Assembly: GCA_022511465.1 (NCBI GenBank)
Contig: JAFLRM010000035.1
Coordinates: 1-36,151, forward strand
Source: Acetatifactor sp.
Lineage (GTDB): Bacteria > Bacillota > Clostridia > Lachnospirales > Lachnospiraceae
Direction of reading: 5' to 3'
DNA: 36,151 nucleotides
Shown here: piece after piece, positions 8,837 through 16,621 of the stretch
Numbering within the stretch: the first letter of the stretch is position 1
How the letters are laid out: each line of letters begins with the position of its first letter
Translations under genes and position numbers: made by a program
The notes under the pieces: model-generated
Told to the model about the DNA's origin: nothing
The model's database searches: none
The model's input: only the letters and a program-made list of their open reading frames with translations

Positions 8837-9949
8837 CTAGTACCGAAACTCCTCCAGGAAATGCACACAGTTGTAAAGAACCAGCACATCCATCCCCTTT
8901 TCCGATTCCACGCTCTCCATCAGTGCCGACAGCGAACCATTGTAATATCTTGGATCCACCACATATATCTTACCATAATGAGGTACAAGCAATGGTATCA
9001 GGCAGTTTGCATACGAGTCCTTTATCACAAAAAGAGTTCCGCCTGTAACGTAACGGGTTTGTATCTCCACAATCGCATGATTATCATCCAAAAAATATCC
9101 ATACTGGTTTTTTGTGGACAGATATTTCTCCTCAAACAACGTGTCCGCAGTAGTCTGTTGATCGTAGGTCACATGTAACTCGCTCGACACCATGGGAAGA
9201 ACTTGAATAGGATCTGTTGTTCTGACAACCGGCACCCGGGAGTGCAGGGTTCCCTGGAAATCATCTGACACAGTCGTCATATTTTCCATATTATACAAGC
9301 GCGCTCTTTGGCCGGTGGTCTCCGTCCAGGCAAGATACCCGTAGTAAGCTCCCAGCGTGGTCCAGTGATGGTCAGTGCGGTAATAGATCTCTTCCTCTCT
9401 GTGGTCTTCCAGTGCATGATACACATCCACATAGTGATCCGTCCCCACACTCGCCCGCACCAGTTCCAACAATCTTGTCTCATCATAATAGTCCGCATAG
9501 GCCGGCAGCTTATCTGTCAGGATATTGTCAGCGGTGGGCACCAGCATCACCTGCGCATCCCACTCATCCACCAGCTTCTTCAGCATAGCCACTTTGTCCT
9601 GCTCCATCTGCTCCGTGTAATCCTCCGGCAGATGCTGCTCTATCAGATAGTTGTCTGCTCCCAGATAAACACCGTTGATATCTTTCTTTTGGAGCAGGAT
9701 ATCCAGCCGTGTCTTGATCTCCACCCACTTGTCGCGGCTGACAAACTGATCAGAGACATATTCCTCATAGTCTTCACTGTACTCCCCGCTTAAGAGGCTC
9801 TCCTTGCTAAATTTCGGTTTTCTCGCAAGCATCCGGTTCTCCATCTCAGAGTAGATCCTCTCACCATCTACAAGATCCGCTATGGTAAACAGCAGCAAAA
9901 TGGTGGCCAGCAAACTTATGGTAAAGACAGCATTTTTCTTCTCATCCAT
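8837..9949 (-). CDS. DHHW family protein (AlgX/AlgJ-like, partner of MBOAT)
   Basis: About 370 residues with one N-terminal signal anchor (KNAVFTISLLATILLLFTIADLV) and an extracytoplasmic domain. The segment YYRTDHHWTTLGAYYGYLAW contains the DHHW motif that names the family, related to the SGNH-like acetyltransferases AlgJ and AlgX. VIKDSYANCLIPLL near the C-terminus resembles the SGNH serine block (DSYAN). By family knowledge such proteins receive acyl groups from an MBOAT partner and pass them to a surface glycan; the glycan here is unknown. The MBOAT gene ends 20 bases before this start. I chose ATG 9949 (MDEKKN), with GGGGG 9 bases upstream; ATG 9970, overlapping the MBOAT stop, is the alternative. 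Confidence 0.88.
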   Translation of the reverse strand: MDEKKNAVFTISLLATILLLFTIADLVDGERIYSEMENRMLARKPKFSKESLLSGEYSEDYEEYVSDQFVSRDKWVEIKTRLDILLQKKDINGVYLGADNYLIEQHLPEDYTEQMEQDKVAMLKKLVDEWDAQVMLVPTADNILTDKLPAYADYYDETRLLELVRASVGTDHYVDVYHALEDHREEEIYYRTDHHWTTLGAYYGYLAWTETTGQRARLYNMENMTTVSDDFQGTLHSRVPVVRTTDPIQVLPMVSSELHVTYDQQTTADTLFEEKYLSTKNQYGYFLDDNHAIVEIQTRYVTGGTLFVIKDSYANCLIPLLVPHYGKIYVVDPRYYNGSLSALMESVESEKGMDVLVLYNCVHFLEEFRY

Positions 9950-9969
9950 TACTCCTGTCCCCCTTCCCA

Positions 9970-11334
9970 TCAAAACCTGAAATACAGAAACGGATTGTAG
10001 GAGGCCGCCACCACATACGCCACGGATACCAAAAGAAGGATCGGAGGGATCAGCTTCTCACCCAAACGATAGATGGCAAGGCTCCAGCCCATCCGAACAT
10101 TCTTCAGCTTCCGCACAAGTCCCATGATGAGAGGAGTGGAAGTCACTGCTGCGATCAAGAGCAAGATCAGATATTCTCTGCCCAGATACAATCCCTGCCT
10201 GTCAAATACTCCTGTACTGTTGACACCGAACATGGCTCCCAGATAGGACAATATTGCTCCGGGTGTCTCCAGCGAAAAGCAAACCCAGCCTAGCAGCACC
10301 ACCAGCCAAGTGTAAAGCCTGCTAAAGAATACCGGCATAGCCTCCAGCACTCTTCCAAAACCCATTTTTTCCAAAATCAGAAAGCCGGCAAACCACAATC
10401 CCCAAAACAGAAAATTCAGCCCTGCTCCATGCCAAATGCCGGTGAGCATCCACACGATCAAAATATTGACAATTTGAATCTTCAAACCCTTCCGGTTTCC
10501 TCCCAGAGGAATATATACATAATCCCTAAACCAGCTTCCCAGCGAAATATGCCATCTGCGCCAAAAGTCTGTGATCGAAGTTGCGATATAAGGGTACTTG
10601 AAATTCTCCGGCAGGTGAAAACCCAAGATTGCACCCAGGCCGATAGCCATATCGGAGTATCCGGAGAAATCAAAATAAATCTGAAAAGCAAACGCTATGA
10701 TTCCCATCCATGCGGTGAGCACACTCAAGCTTTCGATATTGCTGGCAGAGATCATGCTCCACAGCTCTCCCACGTTGTTGGCGATCAGCACTTTCTTGGC
10801 CAATCCGGTCACAAAGCGCTTTGTCCCATAACTGATCTGCGGCAGATCAACAGGCCTTTCATGAAGATCCTGCTCCACCTGCTTGTACTTTACGATGGGG
10901 CCCGCGATCAACTGAGGGAACATGGCCACATATACTCCAAAATCCAAGAGATTTCTCTGTACCTTGGTCTCCCCCCGGTAGACATCTATAGTGTAGGACA
11001 TGGTCTGAAAAGTATAGAAAGAAATTCCGATAGGAAGCGGCAAAAATTCCAGATACTTAAATACACACAACAGGGAAAGATTGGTCAAAACAGACATTGC
11101 CAAGAAAACCTTGGACACTGCCTTATCCCGATTTGCGTCAATCAGGCGCCCCAAACAGTAATCCACTACCGTAGAAAAAAGCATCAACAGCACATATATC
11201 GGCTCGCCCCACGCATAAAAAATCAGGCTCCCCAAAAAGAGGATGAAATTTTTCACCCTCCGGGGAACCAGGAAATAACATATTAAAAAGATTGGCAGAA
11301 ACCGAAACAAAAATATTGCGCTGCTAAAAACCAT
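9970..11334 (-). CDS. MBOAT family O-acyltransferase (AlgI/DltB-like)
   Basis: 454 residues, polytopic membrane protein. The start MVFSSAIFLFRFLPIFLICY is typical of AlgI-like MBOATs. Core signatures are PLPIGISFYTFQTMSYTIDV, FPQLIAGPIVKY, YFDFSGYSDMAIGLG, NFKYPYIATSITDFWRRWH and LTGIWHGAGLNFLFWG, the last carrying the MBOAT catalytic histidine. It would move an acyl group, usually acetyl, across the membrane to the extracellular DHHW protein encoded just downstream. It follows the DUF4358 lipoprotein gene by 28 bases, so the three form an operon. The acceptor polymer is not evident, as no polysaccharide synthesis genes are nearby. Confidence 0.95.
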   Translation of the reverse strand: MVFSSAIFLFRFLPIFLICYFLVPRRVKNFILFLGSLIFYAWGEPIYVLLMLFSTVVDYCLGRLIDANRDKAVSKVFLAMSVLTNLSLLCVFKYLEFLPLPIGISFYTFQTMSYTIDVYRGETKVQRNLLDFGVYVAMFPQLIAGPIVKYKQVEQDLHERPVDLPQISYGTKRFVTGLAKKVLIANNVGELWSMISASNIESLSVLTAWMGIIAFAFQIYFDFSGYSDMAIGLGAILGFHLPENFKYPYIATSITDFWRRWHISLGSWFRDYVYIPLGGNRKGLKIQIVNILIVWMLTGIWHGAGLNFLFWGLWFAGFLILEKMGFGRVLEAMPVFFSRLYTWLVVLLGWVCFSLETPGAILSYLGAMFGVNSTGVFDRQGLYLGREYLILLLIAAVTSTPLIMGLVRKLKNVRMGWSLAIYRLGEKLIPPILLLVSVAYVVAASYNPFLYFRF

Positions 11335-11362
11335 TCCGTAAAATCGTACCTTTCCAAACTAC

Positions 11363-12004
11363 CTATTCGTGCTGAAGCAACTGACTGATGATCTCGATCA
11401 CCTGCTCATTCTGCTCCTGACAAGCTTGAATTCTGGCATCCGTGTCACCCTCGTCAATAGCGGAGCCGCCCAGCATCACAAAACATACATAATTGCCGAT
11501 CCTGTGCACTTTTGCTGCCTGAATCTTCTCCAGATTCATAGGGTATTGCAGGGCTTCACTAACCTGATAGTCATAGTAATCGAGCAGAAGCTGCTCCACA
11601 TCCTCCACCTTATCACTTTTGGCTTTAATAATCAACAAAGTATCCACATTGGTGCTGATCATGGGTATCTCACCCATATAGTCATCGTACATATCCGCGG
11701 TGATATTGTAACGAACCTCCAGCAGATCTGCGGGCAGAGGTGTGTTGGGCCAGTAATCATCCCCAATTTCCGCCACTACTGCGTCCCTGACCTGAGTCAT
11801 CTCCGCGCTCCAGCCTTCTTCACCGCCAAATGTGCCGGGGTCCGTGGCCCCACTCTCCACAGTAGGTGCTGTGCTCTCCTGTGTTGATTCCTGTGTACTC
11901 TCTGGCTGCCCGGTGGACTGACCTCCTGCACCGGCATTGTTTCCGCAGGCTGTCATGGTAAAGATCAGCGCCCCCAACATCAAAGTAATTGTTATCTTCT
12001 TCAT
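11363..12004 (-). CDS. DUF4358 domain lipoprotein
   Basis: 213 residues. A short signal peptide ends in a lipobox (TMTAC, Cys20), so the protein should be lipid-anchored outside the membrane. A Gly/Ser/Thr/Glu-rich linker follows (about residues 21-65), then a compact domain of about 140 residues with PLPADLLEVRYNI, IPMISTNVDTLLIIKAK and VCFVMLGG, fitting DUF4358. As I recall the family, DUF4358 genes often accompany MBOAT and DHHW genes in Clostridia, and here it is the first gene of that operon. Its biochemical role is unknown; an accessory to surface acyl transfer is inference. The start has a GGGAGGGAA site. Confidence 0.87.
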   Translation of the reverse strand: MKKITITLMLGALIFTMTACGNNAGAGGQSTGQPESTQESTQESTAPTVESGATDPGTFGGEEGWSAEMTQVRDAVVAEIGDDYWPNTPLPADLLEVRYNITADMYDDYMGEIPMISTNVDTLLIIKAKSDKVEDVEQLLLDYYDYQVSEALQYPMNLEKIQAAKVHRIGNYVCFVMLGGSAIDEGDTDARIQACQEQNEQVIEIISQLLQHE

Positions 12005-12087
12005 AATTCCCTCCCGTTAAAAGTATTTTTTTATAGTTTATCCCCAAAAATGCTGTTTACACTTTGGGAAAAATTTTTCTTTCACTA

Positions 12088-12126
12088 CAAAAAGAGAAAG
12101 AGGAGATTCTCTTCCAGCCTCTCCTC
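12088..12126 (-). terminator. Rho-independent terminator of the DHH phosphoesterase gene
   Basis: On the minus strand GAGGAGA pairs with TCTCCTC (7-bp stem, 12100-12126) and is followed by a T-rich run, TTTCTCTTTTTG. It lies 20 bases after the stop codon. Confidence 0.8.
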
Positions 12127-12146
12127 ATTCTGCATATCTTATGTCG

Positions 12147-13067
12147 CTACTTATTTGCCATCTGACAGAGTTCCTCCAGCATTTTAGGGAGATCTGTCTC
12201 CATATTCTCATCGGTAAACTGACAGGTACCCACTTTCCTATGTCCGCCGCCGTTGTACTTCAACATCAGACTTCCCACATTAACGTCGGAGGTCTTATTT
12301 AAAATACTGTAGCCCACTGCTGCGGAACAGCCCAGCCCACCGCGTCCGCTGACGATCCACGCGGAGATATTCTGCTCCGGATACATGCTGTAGATCATAA
12401 AACGATTGCCGGTATAGATAGGATCCACGCCCCGAAGGTCGCTGATGATGACATTGCCCTCCACGCGGGTGTGTGCCGTCACCATCTCCTTAAACTTCTC
12501 GGTCTGCTCAAGGTACACCTCGATTCGCTCCTTCACGTCAGGCAGCTCCAAGATCTCGGCTGTGCTCATGGTCCGGCAGCAATGCATCAGTTTCTCCATC
12601 AGCTGATAGTTGGAGATGGAAAACTGCCTCCAGCGGCCCAGACCGGTTCTGGGGTCCATCAGGAAACCCACCAAGATCCAGCCCTGAGGATTCATCACCT
12701 CATCGACAGTCAGATCGCCGGAGTCCACCTTGTCAACAGCTACCATCATATCATCAAACTGGGGGAAGCGCTCCCGCCCGCCGTAATACTCGTAGATAAT
12801 ACGCGCACAGGAAGGAGTGATACGGCTCTCTCCCTTGTACTTGCCCTCCAACTGATTCCTCTCATGCTCGCTGGAGTGGTGGTCAAACCACAGGCCACAC
12901 CCCTCCACAAAGGGCACATTTGCCAGACAGTCATTCTCGTTGATCTCCACCAGACCATCCTGCAGATCCTTGGGGTGCGCAAACTTCCAACTGTCAATGA
13001 TGCCGGCCTCCAAAAGGAGCGCACCACATGCCAAACCATCAAAATCCGAACGTGTAACTAATCTCAC
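12147..13067 (-). CDS. DHH family phosphoesterase (exopolyphosphatase/NrnA-like)
   Basis: 306 residues, cytosolic. The N-terminus has the DHH-family motif SDFDGLACGALL (usual form DxDG), then GLWFDHHSSEHER with the DHH triad, and MMVAVDKVDSGDLTVDE with a further metal-binding aspartate. The C-terminal DHHA1-like part ends with YNGGGHRKVGTCQF. The family removes phosphate or nucleotides from substrates such as polyphosphate, short oligonucleotides or cyclic dinucleotide products, using Mn2+; the substrate here is not decidable. The start is GTG at 13067, with AGGAGG 8 bases upstream. It has its own promoter and terminator, so it is probably monocistronic. Confidence 0.88.
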   Translation of the reverse strand: MRLVTRSDFDGLACGALLLEAGIIDSWKFAHPKDLQDGLVEINENDCLANVPFVEGCGLWFDHHSSEHERNQLEGKYKGESRITPSCARIIYEYYGGRERFPQFDDMMVAVDKVDSGDLTVDEVMNPQGWILVGFLMDPRTGLGRWRQFSISNYQLMEKLMHCCRTMSTAEILELPDVKERIEVYLEQTEKFKEMVTAHTRVEGNVIISDLRGVDPIYTGNRFMIYSMYPEQNISAWIVSGRGGLGCSAAVGYSILNKTSDVNVGSLMLKYNGGGHRKVGTCQFTDENMETDLPKMLEELCQMANK

Positions 13068-13129
13068 CGGTATATCCTCCTTGCACTTTCCTTTGATAAC
13101 CCGAAACGCAAATATTTCTCAGTGGTATT

Positions 13130-13158
13130 AGTATAGCATATCCGCTTCTTTTCGGCAA
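13130..13158 (-). promoter_or_regulatory. Sigma-A promoter of the DHH phosphoesterase gene
   Basis: On the minus strand TTGCCG (13153-13158), a 17-base spacer ending in TGC, and TATACT (13130-13135): an extended -10 promoter. It sits between the DUF4153/DUF4173 stop and the GTG start, leaving a leader of about 55 bases. Confidence 0.8.
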
Positions 13159-13184
13159 CGAAAATTCTCATACAAGTATGGCAC

Positions 13185-15293
13185 CTACTCCTTCACCAGT
13201 TCAAAACCGGTTTCATGATCCCCTCGCAGCGCACATGTGGTAGGGAAATTCCCATTTTCATCTGCGGTCAAGTTAATGTCGGACTCATATGTTTCCCCAT
13301 CGTAGATGTATTTTACCGTAATATGCACTCTCATCCCGGGCATCTCTGCCTCCACCACACGGAAAATGCTTAAATCAATCATCCCGCCGTTGTCACCCGT
13401 CTCGATAAAGTATGCGTCAATGTCATCTTCGTGAAAGTCTTCCGATCCCATGTACCGGTCATCAATATAGATTCCATAACTAATTCGGGTGAAGAGCGCA
13501 TCGATGTCATTGTGTATGGCAACACCCGGGAAATACTCCACTGTCTGCACCAGCTCACTATACTTGTCAACCTGCTTCATCGCCATATATCGGGACACAT
13601 TGAATGTGCGCAGGGAGAAATTCTTCGTAGAACGCTGAAGCTTCCTCAGGTAATCGTAGCCAAACCAGCTCACCCGATCCCGATAATAACCGGTCCTCAT
13701 GGGATTAGTACTTCCCTCCAATCCCCAGGAACCTTCCTCATAAATGAGACTGACATCATATCCCTGCTTCGCCAGATACGGGATCAACACCGGTGCCGCG
13801 TCGGCATTCAGCCCCGCCAAATAACGGTAGTCCTGATAGGGAGTACTGGTGCGGTAGAAATCCCCTTTATTGTGCTCCCAGCCTTCCTCTCTCATGTTTC
13901 CCACGTTGACACGGGCAATGATATAGTCCGGATGGCTGAAAGCCAGCACCAGATACAGAATAGTGACTGTCACCATGCTGTATCGGAAAAGAGGAAAACT
14001 CTCTTTAAAAATATTTATGACCACTCCTAAAAAGAGGATCGCCAGCACTGCCAGGGACCACAGTACCAAAATGCGCAGGAAAGACAAAAAGTAGGACTGG
14101 ATATACATGACCATGCGCAGTGCGCTGGATGCGATCATGATGAAGGTACAAAATGACATTACCGTCAGCACTGCTTTTAACACTTTGCTCTCCCTAAAAA
14201 AGCTCATCACAAAGAGTACGATGATCAGATTTAAAATGCTCACTGCCAACAGCTGGAAGAAACCCTCTCTGGCGTACTCCGCATAAGTGTACTCCTCCGG
14301 CAGCTTAAGCTGTCCCAGAAACAGGTAAACGATCTGCACACCGCTAAATAACAGATACAGCACGGAGAGCATACCGGTGACGGTGATAGCCAGGATCGGC
14401 TCCCCTTTTCTCTTATCTTTGACCTCCTCACGGATCGTGTGCTTGCACAAGTAGGCAGTCAATATATAAGAGAAGAAATAGATGAATGTGATCCGCACAA
14501 GAATGTTAAATATATTACCTATGCTGATATTTTCAAAAACCTTGTCAGCCATATTGCGAAACACCACATCGGCGCTGGTAAGAAGCAGGAGCACGATCAT
14601 CATCAATGGCACCGCAATGACAACGCCCAGCACCACGTACCAGATCTTGGTACTCTTCTTCCTGTTTTTTGAGTGGGCAGAAGCATCCGTGAAAGGTCTG
14701 CCCAGCTCACCCAGACTGGCGAACACTAACTGGCAGATAGCGAGAAAATACTTTCCCAGCTTCCACTGCGAGGTGTCAAAATACTGCTTTAACAGAAGAC
14801 TCATCATCAACAGAAAGATCCCCGTCTTGTTGAAAGCGATAATGCGCCAGTCATCGGTGCAAAAAGTGGACACGGCGAGGAGCATCATGCTGATCATGTA
14901 GAAGGCGCTGCCTTTTTTTAAGGAAATCTCCAGCTTTGATAACGAGAAGCACAAAAACAAGAGACTTCCTGCGATGAAAAAAGGGAAGGTTACCCCCGAG
15001 CCGTTGTGGTACATGCAAAACGCATAAAACAGCGCATACAAAAGGGTCGCCGGCCCAAAGAATTCAAAGTTTTCTTTCATGCGCTTGGTCTGCTCCGTGT
15101 CCGGCTTCCGAAGTGGGACACTGGCCGACACGGGATTGTTAGGTGATACTGTGGAAAACTTGGGCTGGGGCGCACTGTCCCAGGCATTTTGTTCGTTCAC
15201 GGCACCTGCCGCCTTCGCCACAAATGCGGCCTGAGCGCCCGTCACATTCTCCTGTTCCATTTGATTCTTTGGTGTTTCATTTAATTCGCTCAT
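13185..15293 (-). CDS. Large DUF4153/DUF4173-type membrane protein
   Basis: 702 residues. A polar N-terminal tail of about 75 residues is followed by about 12 hydrophobic segments (to about residue 445), then a soluble C-terminal domain of roughly 250 residues, probably outside the cell. Within the membrane part are FFGPATLLYALFYAF and a long ISIGNIFNILVRITFIYFFSYI segment; LAFSHPDYIIARVNVGNM after the last helix is typical of DUF4153/DUF4173. Function is unknown. The start at 15293 (MSELNE) has GGAGG 5 bases upstream; an ATG at 15305 is the alternative. It is the last and largest gene of a four-gene operon with a DUF2975 protein and a YozG-like regulator. Confidence 0.8.
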   Translation of the reverse strand: MSELNETPKNQMEQENVTGAQAAFVAKAAGAVNEQNAWDSAPQPKFSTVSPNNPVSASVPLRKPDTEQTKRMKENFEFFGPATLLYALFYAFCMYHNGSGVTFPFFIAGSLLFLCFSLSKLEISLKKGSAFYMISMMLLAVSTFCTDDWRIIAFNKTGIFLLMMSLLLKQYFDTSQWKLGKYFLAICQLVFASLGELGRPFTDASAHSKNRKKSTKIWYVVLGVVIAVPLMMIVLLLLTSADVVFRNMADKVFENISIGNIFNILVRITFIYFFSYILTAYLCKHTIREEVKDKRKGEPILAITVTGMLSVLYLLFSGVQIVYLFLGQLKLPEEYTYAEYAREGFFQLLAVSILNLIIVLFVMSFFRESKVLKAVLTVMSFCTFIMIASSALRMVMYIQSYFLSFLRILVLWSLAVLAILFLGVVINIFKESFPLFRYSMVTVTILYLVLAFSHPDYIIARVNVGNMREEGWEHNKGDFYRTSTPYQDYRYLAGLNADAAPVLIPYLAKQGYDVSLIYEEGSWGLEGSTNPMRTGYYRDRVSWFGYDYLRKLQRSTKNFSLRTFNVSRYMAMKQVDKYSELVQTVEYFPGVAIHNDIDALFTRISYGIYIDDRYMGSEDFHEDDIDAYFIETGDNGGMIDLSIFRVVEAEMPGMRVHITVKYIYDGETYESDINLTADENGNFPTTCALRGDHETGFELVKE

Positions 15294-15308
15294 GCAAACC
15301 TCCATTCT

Positions 15309-15686
15309 CTATCTCATAGCCATTCCTTGGCGAAACAGTAAGCCATAACCACTTATCATCATATAAACTATAAGGACTCCATAAAACGCCATGCAGAGCA
15401 GACAGATCGCTGCCGGCAGGAAGACCAGAATTAAGTTTCTCACCTTATTCTTGGATTGACGAAGCAGGTTGACACGCCAAAGGGCAATACTCACAAGCGT
15501 CATGGGAATAGCCCCAAACGCCAGCCTTCCAGTCGCAATGTCAAAATAAGTGTACGGAAGCATCGCGTCCGGATAGGGGACCACCTTTCCCATAAAGAGA
15601 GCCAATCCCAAGTGATAAATTACGATCAGCACACCAAGGACATAGACGACATCTGTAATTTTCACCAAGATTTTCTTTTGACCCAT
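15309..15686 (-). CDS. Small four-helix membrane protein of the DUF2975/DUF4153 operon
   Basis: 125 residues with about four transmembrane segments: VVYVLGVLIVIYHLGLALF, TGRLAFGAIPMTLVSIALW, LILVFLPAAICLLCMAFYG and a final VLIVYMMISGYGLLF. No family is recognised. The start at 15686 (MGQKKIL) has AGGAG 9 bases upstream; a longer frame reaches 15749 but would overlap the regulator gene and lacks a better site. It sits between the YozG-like regulator (28 bases upstream) and the DUF4153/DUF4173 gene (15 bases downstream), so it is probably a partner of one of these membrane proteins. Confidence 0.75.
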   Translation of the reverse strand: MGQKKILVKITDVVYVLGVLIVIYHLGLALFMGKVVPYPDAMLPYTYFDIATGRLAFGAIPMTLVSIALWRVNLLRQSKNKVRNLILVFLPAAICLLCMAFYGVLIVYMMISGYGLLFRQGMAMR

Positions 15687-15714
15687 AGACCCACACTCCT
15701 TTCTGCCCTTTCCC

Positions 15715-15942
15715 TTAAGTTCCTCCGGTCTCTTCCTCGTCCGGTACATACTCCAAGATATCGCCGGGTTGGCAATTAAGCTCCCTGCAGATAGCCTCCA
15801 GCGTGGTGAAGCGAACTGCCTTTGCCTTATTATTTTTCAGGATGGAAAGATTGGCAAGGGTGATATCCACCGCCCCTGCAAGTTCGGTCAGGCTTTTCTT
15901 GCGCTTCGCCATCATAACATCCAGATTTACTATGATCGCCAT
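15715..15942 (-). CDS. YozG-like Cro/C1-type HTH regulator
   Basis: 75 residues, almost wholly a helix-turn-helix domain. MAIIVNLDVMMAKRKKSLTE and LAGAVDITLANLSILKNNKA give helices 1-3 and VRFTTLEAICRELNCQPGDI the C-terminal part; this is the short HTH_26 type often found beside DUF2975 membrane proteins. A DNA-binding regulator of its own operon is a reasonable guess, and a 20-bp inverted repeat overlaps the operon promoter. The start has AGGAGAGG about 5 bases upstream. It begins 11 bases after the DUF2975 stop. Confidence 0.9.
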   Translation of the reverse strand: MAIIVNLDVMMAKRKKSLTELAGAVDITLANLSILKNNKAKAVRFTTLEAICRELNCQPGDILEYVPDEEETGGT

Positions 15943-15953
15943 AATATCCTCTC

Positions 15954-16451
15954 CTAAATCGTCAGATCGTTTTCCTCTTTATATCGGACTGCTTCCTCAA
16001 ACACTAGCGCCAGCACCTTGCTGAACAATCCCGCAATGACAAACACCAAGATCACCACTGCCATTGCTATTGTTGTGTACACAATACTCCGCACCACACT
16101 CATGCCGGCAATGAAAAAGCTCCAGTTTCCCATTTTCTGCAAACTGACTACGTTCTCTATCACGAAGCAGTCCTCCAAAAGGACCGTCTTAAAGATCTTG
16201 CGAAGCTCCCAGATCAGCTTCGCTGCTGACACTCCCAGCACAAAGTAGATGATCACGATCTCCTGATAGTTCTCCATTATCGGGGGCAGATAGTGTGTTC
16301 CGATCCAATGGACACTTAACGGAAGACTGATCGTCACTACGATGCCGACATAAAACATAAAGTCCAACAGATATTTCGTCCATCTGGTCAGCATCCGCTT
16401 CCGTGCCTCCAGATCCAAAAGGCTTTTACTTCGGTTATCCTCTTTCGCCAT
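15954..16451 (-). CDS. DUF2975 family membrane protein
   Basis: 165 residues with four predicted transmembrane helices: LDFMFYVGIVVTISLPLSV, EIVIIYFVLGVSAAKLIW, a segment near MGNWSFFIAGMSVVRSIVYT, and VVILVFVIAGLFSKVLALVF. The central loop LRKIFKTVLLEDCFVIENVVSL is typical of DUF2975, whose genes usually pair with a YozG-like HTH gene, as here. Role unknown; membrane sensing that feeds the small regulator is an inference. I chose ATG 16451 (MAKEDN) with GAGGT 4 bases upstream; a GTG at 16478 is a poorer alternative. It is the first gene of the operon and lies behind a near-consensus promoter. Confidence 0.88.
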   Translation of the reverse strand: MAKEDNRSKSLLDLEARKRMLTRWTKYLLDFMFYVGIVVTISLPLSVHWIGTHYLPPIMENYQEIVIIYFVLGVSAAKLIWELRKIFKTVLLEDCFVIENVVSLQKMGNWSFFIAGMSVVRSIVYTTIAMAVVILVFVIAGLFSKVLALVFEEAVRYKEENDLTI

Positions 16452-16508
16452 GATTACCTCATTTCCGGAATATGTCACTATTTGCCATTTCCCATGTTCT
16501 GTAGCATC

Positions 16509-16537
16509 ACTATATCATGCCCCAAATTGATTGTCAA
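16509..16537 (-). promoter_or_regulatory. Sigma-A promoter of the DUF2975 operon
   Basis: On the minus strand a perfect TTGACA (16532-16537), a 17-base spacer ending in TGA, and TATAGT (16509-16514) form a near-consensus extended promoter, giving a leader of about 50 bases. Its -35 box lies inside the inverted repeat at 16527-16579. Confidence 0.9.
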
Positions 16538-16579
16538 TATAAATTTATCGTTTTTCAATAATTTTATATTGAAAATCAA
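16527..16579. promoter_or_regulatory. 20-bp inverted repeat over the -35 box, candidate operator
   Basis: The 20 bases at 16527-16546 and the reverse complement of 16560-16579 agree at 18 of 20 positions, with a 13-base spacer. The arm nearer the gene contains the TTGACA box. The position fits a repressor or activator site; the YozG-like protein of the same operon is the natural candidate. The outer arm touches the T-run of the preceding terminator, so a role as an AT-rich hairpin cannot be excluded. Confidence 0.55.
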
Positions 16580-16610
16580 AATAAGGGCGCCCGACAGATG
16601 CCTTGCGCCC
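16573..16610 (-). terminator. Terminator of the 681-residue lipoprotein gene
   Basis: On the minus strand GGGCGC (16605-16610) pairs with GCGCCC (16585-16590), followed by TTATTTTGATTTT. The loop is 14 bases and the U-run is interrupted, so it is of moderate quality. It starts about 12 bases after the stop codon. Confidence 0.65.
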
Positions 16611-16621
16611 CGTTTGTCCTA

